A stretch of DNA of 42,504 nucleotides from Oscillospiraceae bacterium (GTDB lineage: Bacteria; Bacillota; Clostridia; Oscillospirales; Oscillospiraceae): positions 73,962 through 116,465 of the forward strand of contig JAFQHV010000007.1 in NCBI GenBank assembly GCA_017397835.1. Direction: 5' to 3'. A program made the translations under genes and the position numbers. How positions within the stretch are numbered: position 1 is the first letter of the stretch; every line of letters begins with the position of its first letter. This document shows, piece by piece, positions 22,409-30,010 of this stretch. The notes beneath the pieces were generated by a model. That model had not been told where the DNA came from and searched no databases. It saw nothing but the letters and a program-made list of their open reading frames with translations.

Positions 22409-23257
22409 ATGAAAAAATGTACTGTGATCGGCGGCGGTGCCATGGGACGGCAGATCGCCCTGAACACCGCCATCCACGGCTACGAAGTGGCCGTATGTGA
22501 AAGCTTTCCCTCTGCTTTGGAAAGCCTGGAAAGCTGGAAGGAAACGTATTTGGCTGGCCGTGTGGAGAAAGGCCGTATGACCCAGGAGCAGGTGGATGCG
22601 GTCAAGGCCCGTTTCTCCGTTACCGATGATCTGGCAACCGCCTGCAGAGATGCCGACATCGTCATCGAGGCTATCATCGAGGATAAGCAGGCCAAACTGG
22701 ACCTGCTGAGCAAGGTCAGCGATTTGGTCCGCCCCGACACTATCATCGCCACCAACTCCAGCTATATGGTGTCCTCTACCTTTGCCGGCGTGGTAACGCA
22801 CCCTGAGCGACTGGCTAACCTGCACTACTTTATGCCTGCCCTGGTCATGAAGCTGGTGGAGGTGGTGAAGGGCGAACACACCAGCCAGGAAACCGTGGAC
22901 AAGCTCATGCAGTTCGGCCGCGATACCGGCAAAACCCCCGCCCTGGTCCAAAAGGAAGAGGACGGCTTTATCGTCAACAACATCCTCAATGCCATCAAGG
23001 AGGAGGCGTATCGTCTGGTGGCAGAGGGTGTCTGCACCAGCCGTGACCTGGATACCGCCGTCAAGCTGGGGCTCGGCCACCCCATGGGTCCCTTTGAACT
23101 GGATGACATGAGCGGTGTGGACGTGCGCTACAACGTGCTCAAGCGCCGTTATGAGGAAAAAGGCGTAAAGTCCAACGGCTACGATATGATCGAAAAACTC
23201 GTCTGCGAGGGACGTTTGGGCAAAAAGGTCAAGCACGGTTTCTACGACTACGAGTAA
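22409..23257 (+). CDS. 3-hydroxyacyl-CoA dehydrogenase (3-hydroxybutyryl-CoA dehydrogenase family)
   Basis: NAD(P)-dependent oxidation of 3-hydroxyacyl-CoA to 3-ketoacyl-CoA, or the reverse. Seen: N-terminal Rossmann fold with VIGGGAMGRQIALNTAIHGY, the catalytic Ser region TNSSYMVSSTFA, the catalytic His in NLHYFMPALVMKLVEVVKGE with its Glu partner, and the C-terminal dimerisation domain from about residue 185 (DGFIVNNILNAIKEEAYRLV, GLGHPMGPFELDDMSGVDV). 282 residues, the clostridial Hbd length. The family's HFFNP has become HYFMP, another sign of an unusual acyl substrate. ATG 22409 follows GTGGAGG. Last gene of the thiolase operon, 21 bases after the degenerate thiolase. No hydratase or acyl-CoA dehydrogenase accompanies it. 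Confidence 0.92.
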   Translation: MKKCTVIGGGAMGRQIALNTAIHGYEVAVCESFPSALESLESWKETYLAGRVEKGRMTQEQVDAVKARFSVTDDLATACRDADIVIEAIIEDKQAKLDLLSKVSDLVRPDTIIATNSSYMVSSTFAGVVTHPERLANLHYFMPALVMKLVEVVKGEHTSQETVDKLMQFGRDTGKTPALVQKEEDGFIVNNILNAIKEEAYRLVAEGVCTSRDLDTAVKLGLGHPMGPFELDDMSGVDVRYNVLKRRYEEKGVKSNGYDMIEKLVCEGRLGKKVKHGFYDYE

Positions 23258-23338
23258 GGTAGTTTTTTCCTGTATATAGCAAGGAAACCACATAGTGTGT
23301 TAAACTAGTTACACAATCGATAACTTGGAGGTAACAAT

Positions 23339-26300
23339 ATGAAGAAGCTGACATCTCTGCTGCTGGCACTGATTATGCTGACCGGCATGGTGCCGGTTAC
23401 TGCCATGCCCGCCGCGGCAGTTGAATCGACCCCCATTCTGGGCTATTACTACGGCCAGGAGATCTTGGTGGACGGCAAGCTGGATGAGGCCCCCTGGATC
23501 ATGCGCGACCGGGTGGGCGGCACCGCCGTGACCCTGCTGTGCGGGGACAGTGACCTGTACATGGGCCTGTACACCAAGCAGTCTGCCGCCGTACTGACCA
23601 TAAACGGCGTGGAGGCCAAGGTGGACTTTGACCTTGGCTCCGTCATGGTCAACGGCGAAAAGATGGGTGAGGCTAGCTCCGATGCCGACCGCGGCACCGC
23701 CGAGCTGCGGGTATCTATGGCCGCTTTCGGTTTGGAGTATCTGCGCAGCCAGACCGTGTCCCTTGCCATGACCATCGGCTCCGACCGCTATACCGGCACC
23801 GCCCTGCTGGCGGACACCGCCATCGCCTTTGCCGAGAACTTTGACGACATTGCCAACCGCTCTTACGCCAAGAGCATGGGCGGCGACACGGCGGAGGTTT
23901 ACAGCCGTCAGGACGATCAGGGCCTGGGCGCGCTGCACATGAAGACCGGCGACCTGACTGCCAACGGCAGCGCCATGATCTTGCCTAATTTCAAGATGGG
24001 CAGCAATTTTGACCCCTCCCGCGGCTACACCGTGACGTTCACCGCCGACTTTAACGACCTGGTGGTGGCCGGTCAGCCCGCTTATCTGGCGCTGAGCGCC
24101 TTCTGCGTGGACGTGCGCGCCGACGTGTACAACCGCCACGGCTTCTATGCCGACGAGGCGGGCAACATCTTTGTGACGTTGTACGACACCACCACGACCA
24201 ACACCAAATTTGACACCGGCTTCGACCTGCCGGCCAAGAATGTGAACGTGCGCATCGAGGTGGATGACGACTTTGCCTCCGAAGTGTTTATGAACGGAAA
24301 GAGCGTGGGTGTGTTCCCCATTTCCGCCCGTCGGGATGACAAGAACAAGACCATGGGTATCGGCGCCAGTACCGTTCGCCGCGGCAGCGACGCCCGCAAG
24401 AATGACGTGATGGTTTACGACCTGCTGTTTGAGCAGGAGGCCCCCGCCATCAAGCTGCAGGCCGGTCAGCTGGCCGGTGCCAAGGATTTGACCATGGACG
24501 GCGCTCTGGACGAAATGTTCTGGACCATGCGCACAGTTGCTGGCGACACCAAAATCGGTGCCCTGTGCGACGGGACGTATCTGTATTTGGGTGTGGATTC
24601 CCAAGAGAGCACTCTGAACTTCAACGTCAACGGAACCAACGCCAAGGCCACTTTGAGCAAGAACCCCAAGTTTGAGCTGGGCTTTACCATGGGCAGCACC
24701 ATCAAAGGCAATGGCAAGGGCCAGTACGAGATCTCCATTCCCCTGTCCCTGATGCAGATGGAAAATCCCGTGGGTAAGACCATCGATTTCGTGGTTACCG
24801 CCGCCGGGGTGACCAAGGAGTACGCCCTGACTCTGGGCGGCGGCACAGTGCTGCAGCTGGTGACCAAGGCGCCCGCCTCCGGTGACGGCAGGAACGACAC
24901 CGTGGCCTATTTGGATACCGCGGGTCTGTCCTTTGACGGTCAGATCAAGGAGAATCAGTGGTACAACCCCTACAATGCTGCCGGTACCGGCAGCTCCCCT
25001 GCCGCCAACGTGGGTTTTTTGTGGAACAGCAAGGCTATGTTCGTGGGCGGTCAGGTGTTTGACACAGCCCGTGCCAAGAGCGTGGTGCTGACCCTGGGCG
25101 GCAAGACCCTGACCGCCGACCTGACCGTCGGCACCGCCGATGTGGGCGAGGTCAAGACCTCCGGTCAGACCTTTGAGTGGCGTATTCCTTTTGCCAATTT
25201 GGGCATTGGCAGCGCCCTGAACGTGGAGAAGGACTACAAGCTGGAAATTTCCAATGCCGGCGGTACCTCCACCCTGTACGGCAAGCTGAAGTTTACCGGT
25301 CAGGTGATGGTTTGGGGCGACAGCTGCCAGGACTTCAACGCCAAAAACTACGTAGTGACCACCACGGGCAAGTACACCAAGTGGAACAGCGGCGCAAACG
25401 GCTACGAGCTGGTCACCGAACCCGGCCTGCCCGCCGACCGCAACGAGTATTTTGGCTTCTACAGCCTGCTGGACTTTGACGGGCATGCTTACGAGCTGAA
25501 CTTCGACATGAACATTAAGGACATCCCCCGGCACAGCGGCGGCACCATCGTGGGCTGGCGCGGCCTGTGCTTTGAGATCCGTCAGGCCAACCTGCAGACC
25601 CGCTTCTGTTTCACCAACGACGGCAACGACGAGCTGCTGGTGGAGACCCCCTACTATATGTTCAACGAGTCCAAGCCCACCGGTATCAAGCTCGGCGAGC
25701 GGGTCAAGATCACCATCAAGGTGGATGAGGAACGCAACCCCACCCTGTACGTCAACGACAAGTTCGTACTGGCGCTGCCCCGACTGGACCGGGAGCAGTT
25801 TACCATCACCGACTCCATCCCCATGCCCCGTCTGATCATCAACGCCATGAACTACTCCCGCGTGCCCAATGCCGACGGCGAGCTTGGCGAGCTGGATGCC
25901 GAGATCTACAGCATGACCATGACCCAGACCCCCTACGCCGACGATCAGTCCGTTGTGGAGGCCGCAGCGGACACCATCACGGAGAAGATGCTGCTGGGCA
26001 GCGGCGATCCCCAGGACGTGACCCAGCTGAACCTGCCCGCCACGGTGACGGCCGGTGACATGGGTGTCACCTGCGACGTGAAGTGGACCATCGTTGATGC
26101 GGCCACCGGTATGAAGGCCACCAACGTAAATCTGACCACCGGAAAGGTCACCCGCGCTGTCGACCCCATGTTGCTGAATCTGACGGCCGAAGTCAGCTAC
26201 AACGGTGTGGGTGCCACCCGCACCTTCCAGTTCCAGACCGAGGGCAAGCCCGGCGCCGGCAAGGTTGCCATGATCTACAACGACATGGCCCCCACCACCG

Positions 26301-29300
26301 GCACGGTCACCGACTGGAGCGACAACAGCTATCAGTACTTTGACACCGAGCAGAACAGCATCGTCATCGATCAGGGCAGCAGCAAGAAGTTTACCACCAT
26401 CAAACTGTATGACAGCGACGAGGTATCCCGTGTGGCCAAGCAGCACCTGGGCGTGTTCATCAGCGACGACGGCAAGAACTTCACCAAGGTGCTGGGCTGG
26501 CACCTGCATCAGGACGGCAAGGAATACACCATCTACAACCTGAACGAAACCGCCCGCTACGTAAAGGTACACACCTACCACGATAACTGGGCCATGAGCG
26601 ACTACGAGCCCAGCTTCTACAACGCCATTCCCAAGATGATCGCCGTGGGCAGCGAAGCTCTGCCCGGCGTGACTGGCGGCTTTGCTCACAGTGCCGACTA
26701 CGTGGTGAAGAACACCACCGGCAAGGAGCAGCACGACTACGCCGTCCTGGTCACGATCAGTGACCTCGGTGCCAAGGCCGGACAGTACAAGGCCGACGCC
26801 AGCGACTTCCGCTTCACCATGGGTGACGAGATCCTGCCCTACTGGTACAACGGTCAGGGTGCCTTCTACGTTCAGGTGCCCCGCATGGCCGCAGACGGTT
26901 CCGCCACCGTCAAGGCCCACTGGGGCAACAGCAGCGCCAAGAACTTCTCCGACGCCACCGCCGTGTTCGAGGTTTCCTACGGCAACGTGGCCGTTCTGCC
27001 CATGACCGTGCTGACCGAGATGGGCACCCACGGCCGTCCCTGGATGTTCCCCAACGGCGACTTCATCGTGGTGGGCCGTCAGGGCGGCACCAAGGCCGAC
27101 GTGGCCATCTACCGCTCCACCGACGGCGGTCAGACCTTCGCCCAAAAGGGAGAAATTGCCTATAACGATGCTATGCAGGGCATTGGCTTCGGTTCCGGCT
27201 TTGGCGGCTTTATGTACAACGAGAAAACCGGACGGCTGTACCTGCTGGCCTACCGCGGCAGCGCCAAGGACAAGAATGATTACCGCATTATGATCCTCTA
27301 CACCGATGACAACGGTGAAACCTGGTCCGAGCCTACCTACCTGTGCAAGGAAGGCGCCGAATCCTGGGGCAACGACTGCGTGGTTCAGAACTATCCCGAG
27401 CACTGCACCCGTAACTTCCTGTACGGCGACGGCGTGACCCTGAGCGGGTATGACGGCGACGGCCCCAACGTGGACTATGTGTTCTCCTGCACCTCGGACG
27501 ATTACTCTACCGACCCCTTCACCTATTCCCCTCTGGTGCTCTATTCCAAGGACGACGGCAAGACCTGGATCTGCAGTAAGGACCAGATCCGCATCAGCGT
27601 GGACCGGACCCGCACCCACGGTCTGGAGGACGGCGTGTCCGAGACCTCGGTGGTGGAGCTGTCCAACGGCGACCTCTATCTAGTGGTCCGCACCCAGCAG
27701 GAGGGCAACTATTACCTGTGGCAGGCCGTTTCCAAGGATCAGGGCGTGACCTGGGAGCAGAGCTACTCCAATATCATCTCCGTCAACAGCTCCCCCTGCC
27801 TGCGCCAGTACGGCGACAACCGCATCCTGCTGTGGACGGGTATGAACGGCCTGGGGGCCACCAGCTACCACCGTCTGCCCGCCCACGTAGGTATCACCAC
27901 CGACGATTACAAGAGCTTTGACAAGATCGTGGACCTGACCTTCGGCACCTCGCTGAACACGGTGCGCATTGAGGAGAGCCGCATGACCCAGCCCGGTATT
28001 GCCGTGAGCGAGGACGGCAACACCGCCGTGGTTGCCTACTACGACAACTACTGGCTGCCCCACGGCGTGTCCTTTGCCCCCGGCGTAAATCCCCACCAAA
28101 GCGGTGTGGTGGGCACCATGGCCTTCCGTGTGGACCAATTCGACGACGTGATCCGCTACAACAAGGGCGGCTATGACGACTTTGAGGTGGATAAGCTGAA
28201 GTATCAGGGCTGGCTGTGTGACTCCGGCCATTCCATTGTGCTGTCCTCCCGGCAGTCTGTGTCCGGTATATACTCCATGAAGGTGGAGGACGTATCCGCC
28301 GGCGCGCCGGCCCACGCGCTGCGGCAGGTGCCCTCCATGAAGTACGGCACCGTGGGTGCCAAGGTCATGGTCCCTGTGGGCAATAAGGACGACTTCGCTT
28401 TGGAGCTGAAGGCCGCCTACAACTACGACCACATGAAACTGACTTTGGCCGCTGTGGCCATCAGTCCCGACGGTACCGTCAGCATCTGCTCCGACAACGG
28501 CAAGACCGCCGTGACCAAAGTTGCTCCCGGCACCTGGAACGACTTTGCCATCAGCTTTGACATCGCTGCCGACATGGGCAAGCTCTACGTCAACGGCAAG
28601 GCGGTCGGTGACATTGCCCTGAAGACCACCCAGATCATGACCCCCTACGAGAAGGGCGGCCCCGTGGAGTACAAGATGGAAAACGGCATTCAGGAGGTCA
28701 CCTGCGTCCAGTTCAATCAGCTCAAGGCCACCGATTCCATGGGCGATTGTCTGTATGTAGACGACTTCTATGCCACCGATCTGACCACCCCCATCCAGCG
28801 CAGCACCTATGAAATCGCGTTCAACGACGTCAAGCAAGGCGACTGGTACTACGACGCGGTGAACTTCGCCGTGGACAACAGCATCATGTCCGGCTACAGC
28901 GCCGACAAGTTCGGTCCCAACGACACCCTGACCCGTGCCATGGTGGTGCAGGTGCTGTACAACAAGGAGGGTCAGCCCGCCCTGAACGGTCTGAAGCACA
29001 GCTTCTCCGATGTCCCTGCCTCCCAGTGGTACAATAACGCCGTGACCTGGGGTTCCAACCGCGGCGTGGTGTCCGGCTACGGCGGCGGTGTGTTCAAACC
29101 GGAGGATGCGGTCACCATCGAGCAGGTGGCGGTCATCCTGTGGAACTACTCCAACACACCCGCCGGATACGGCAATTTGTCCGGAGTGGGCAGCTACAGC
29201 GACTGGGCGGCCAACGCCCTGCGCTGGGCCGTAGATAAGGGTGTTTTGGACAACGTTCCCTTCAAGAATGTGACCGAGCAGGCCACCCGCGCCCAAACCG

Positions 29301-29335
29301 CGCAGATGCTGACCAACTACCTGCGCAGCCTTTAA
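23339..29335 (+). CDS. Giant secreted SLH-anchored protein with sialidase-like (BNR) domain
   Basis: 1998-residue surface protein. Seen: signal peptide (residues 1-27, ending AMPAAA); three repeated carbohydrate-binding-like segments beginning with DGKLDEAPW (about 40), DGALDEMFW (about 388) and DGQIKENQW (about 533); LamG-like parts between them; a discoidin-like segment near 1000-1100; a DUF2341 domain (about 1120-1210); and a six-bladed sialidase-like region (about 1220-1580) with an Arg-Pro start (HGRPWMFPNG) and Asp boxes STDGGQTF, TDDNGETW, SKDDGKTW, SKDQGVTW. After another LamG-like domain, three SLH repeats (about 1822-1998) anchor it to the cell wall. GGAGG precedes ATG 23339. Probably a glycan-binding/degrading enzyme acting on mucin or polysaccharide; substrate and catalytic competence are unproven. 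Confidence 0.85.
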   Translation: MKKLTSLLLALIMLTGMVPVTAMPAAAVESTPILGYYYGQEILVDGKLDEAPWIMRDRVGGTAVTLLCGDSDLYMGLYTKQSAAVLTINGVEAKVDFDLGSVMVNGEKMGEASSDADRGTAELRVSMAAFGLEYLRSQTVSLAMTIGSDRYTGTALLADTAIAFAENFDDIANRSYAKSMGGDTAEVYSRQDDQGLGALHMKTGDLTANGSAMILPNFKMGSNFDPSRGYTVTFTADFNDLVVAGQPAYLALSAFCVDVRADVYNRHGFYADEAGNIFVTLYDTTTTNTKFDTGFDLPAKNVNVRIEVDDDFASEVFMNGKSVGVFPISARRDDKNKTMGIGASTVRRGSDARKNDVMVYDLLFEQEAPAIKLQAGQLAGAKDLTMDGALDEMFWTMRTVAGDTKIGALCDGTYLYLGVDSQESTLNFNVNGTNAKATLSKNPKFELGFTMGSTIKGNGKGQYEISIPLSLMQMENPVGKTIDFVVTAAGVTKEYALTLGGGTVLQLVTKAPASGDGRNDTVAYLDTAGLSFDGQIKENQWYNPYNAAGTGSSPAANVGFLWNSKAMFVGGQVFDTARAKSVVLTLGGKTLTADLTVGTADVGEVKTSGQTFEWRIPFANLGIGSALNVEKDYKLEISNAGGTSTLYGKLKFTGQVMVWGDSCQDFNAKNYVVTTTGKYTKWNSGANGYELVTEPGLPADRNEYFGFYSLLDFDGHAYELNFDMNIKDIPRHSGGTIVGWRGLCFEIRQANLQTRFCFTNDGNDELLVETPYYMFNESKPTGIKLGERVKITIKVDEERNPTLYVNDKFVLALPRLDREQFTITDSIPMPRLIINAMNYSRVPNADGELGELDAEIYSMTMTQTPYADDQSVVEAAADTITEKMLLGSGDPQDVTQLNLPATVTAGDMGVTCDVKWTIVDAATGMKATNVNLTTGKVTRAVDPMLLNLTAEVSYNGVGATRTFQFQTEGKPGAGKVAMIYNDMAPTTGTVTDWSDNSYQYFDTEQNSIVIDQGSSKKFTTIKLYDSDEVSRVAKQHLGVFISDDGKNFTKVLGWHLHQDGKEYTIYNLNETARYVKVHTYHDNWAMSDYEPSFYNAIPKMIAVGSEALPGVTGGFAHSADYVVKNTTGKEQHDYAVLVTISDLGAKAGQYKADASDFRFTMGDEILPYWYNGQGAFYVQVPRMAADGSATVKAHWGNSSAKNFSDATAVFEVSYGNVAVLPMTVLTEMGTHGRPWMFPNGDFIVVGRQGGTKADVAIYRSTDGGQTFAQKGEIAYNDAMQGIGFGSGFGGFMYNEKTGRLYLLAYRGSAKDKNDYRIMILYTDDNGETWSEPTYLCKEGAESWGNDCVVQNYPEHCTRNFLYGDGVTLSGYDGDGPNVDYVFSCTSDDYSTDPFTYSPLVLYSKDDGKTWICSKDQIRISVDRTRTHGLEDGVSETSVVELSNGDLYLVVRTQQEGNYYLWQAVSKDQGVTWEQSYSNIISVNSSPCLRQYGDNRILLWTGMNGLGATSYHRLPAHVGITTDDYKSFDKIVDLTFGTSLNTVRIEESRMTQPGIAVSEDGNTAVVAYYDNYWLPHGVSFAPGVNPHQSGVVGTMAFRVDQFDDVIRYNKGGYDDFEVDKLKYQGWLCDSGHSIVLSSRQSVSGIYSMKVEDVSAGAPAHALRQVPSMKYGTVGAKVMVPVGNKDDFALELKAAYNYDHMKLTLAAVAISPDGTVSICSDNGKTAVTKVAPGTWNDFAISFDIAADMGKLYVNGKAVGDIALKTTQIMTPYEKGGPVEYKMENGIQEVTCVQFNQLKATDSMGDCLYVDDFYATDLTTPIQRSTYEIAFNDVKQGDWYYDAVNFAVDNSIMSGYSADKFGPNDTLTRAMVVQVLYNKEGQPALNGLKHSFSDVPASQWYNNAVTWGSNRGVVSGYGGGVFKPEDAVTIEQVAVILWNYSNTPAGYGNLSGVGSYSDWAANALRWAVDKGVLDNVPFKNVTEQATRAQTAQMLTNYLRSL
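28803..29335 (+). repeat. SLH-encoding module, copy 1 of an inverted pair
   Basis: Encodes the three SLH repeats of the giant protein. The 19-residue string SGYSADKFGPNDTLTRAMV is shared with copy 2, and DNA in that stretch is visibly similar with mostly third-position changes. Confidence 0.75.
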
Positions 29336-29361
29336 TTCGCTTTCTTCCTGTGTTTCCATAA

Positions 29362-29400
29362 GCAAACCCCCGCGGTCTATTTTGGACCGCGGGGGTTTGC
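29362..29400. terminator. Hairpin terminator after the giant SLH gene
   Basis: A perfect 16-bp stem (GCAAACCCCCGCGGTC 29362-29377, complement 29385-29400). The T stretch is inside the right arm (GGGGGTTTGC). Another small hairpin follows at 29412-29430 (CGGCAGCC/GGCTGCCG). Confidence 0.75.
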
Positions 29401-29439
29401 GTTTCTGATCACGGCAGCCATTGGCTGCCGAAACGAACG

Positions 29440-29472
29440 AAAAGAGCAGCCGGACTTGCGGCTGCTCTTTTT
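29440..29472. terminator. Terminator at the end of the minus-strand SLH operon
   Basis: A 12-bp stem AAAAGAGCAGCC (29440-29451)/GGCTGCTCTTTT with T runs on either strand, so it can stop the minus-strand SLH gene and any read-through from the other side. Confidence 0.8.
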
Positions 29473-29479
29473 ATCTGTA

Positions 29480-30010
29480 TTAGGTTTTTGCTGTCACAAA
29501 GTTTGTTAAAATCTGTGCAGTCTGGGCGCGGGTGGCCTGTTCGGTGGCGTTGGTAAAGGGCACATTTTCAAGCGTACCTGTCTCCACGCACCAGCGCAGG
29601 GCGTTGGCCGCCCAGTCGCTGTACTTGCCTACATTTTTCAGCTGACCGCTGCCGCTTGGACTGCCGGCATAGTTCCACAGGATGACTGCCACCTGCTCGA
29701 TGGTCACGTCATCCTCCGGCTTAAACAGGCCGCTGCCAAAGCCGGAAACAATGCCACGCTCGCTGCCCCAGGTAACGGCGTTATTAAACCATTGAGACGC
29801 AGGCACGTCAGAGAATGCGTGTTTGGCGCCGTTCAAGTCGGGCTGCCCCTCCTTGTTGTACAGAACCTGTACCACCATGGCGCGGGTCAGCGTGTCATTG
29901 GGGCCGAATTTGTCGGCACTGTAGCCGCTCATAAGGCCGGTGCGAATGACGTAGTCAACCGCGTCATAGTACCATGCACCGGACGCAACGTCCTGCATCC
30001 CGGCCGCAGA
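29480..30010 (-). repeat. SLH-encoding module, copy 2 of an inverted pair
   Basis: Encodes the SLH repeats of the 996-residue protein in the opposite orientation to copy 1, about 145 bases away. The two encoded modules are nearly alike, e.g. VVQVLYNKEGQP and FSDVPASQW in both. Confidence 0.75.

Noticed and set aside
23309-27619. A 1436-codon open frame on the minus strand opposite the giant SLH gene
   Set aside because: It has a repetitive Gly/His/Val-rich composition with no domain, and mirrors the strong G/C third-position bias of the plus-strand gene, whose signal peptide, BNR boxes and SLH repeats are clear. Similar long minus-strand shadows lie opposite fba, the M20 gene and the CoA-transferase gene.
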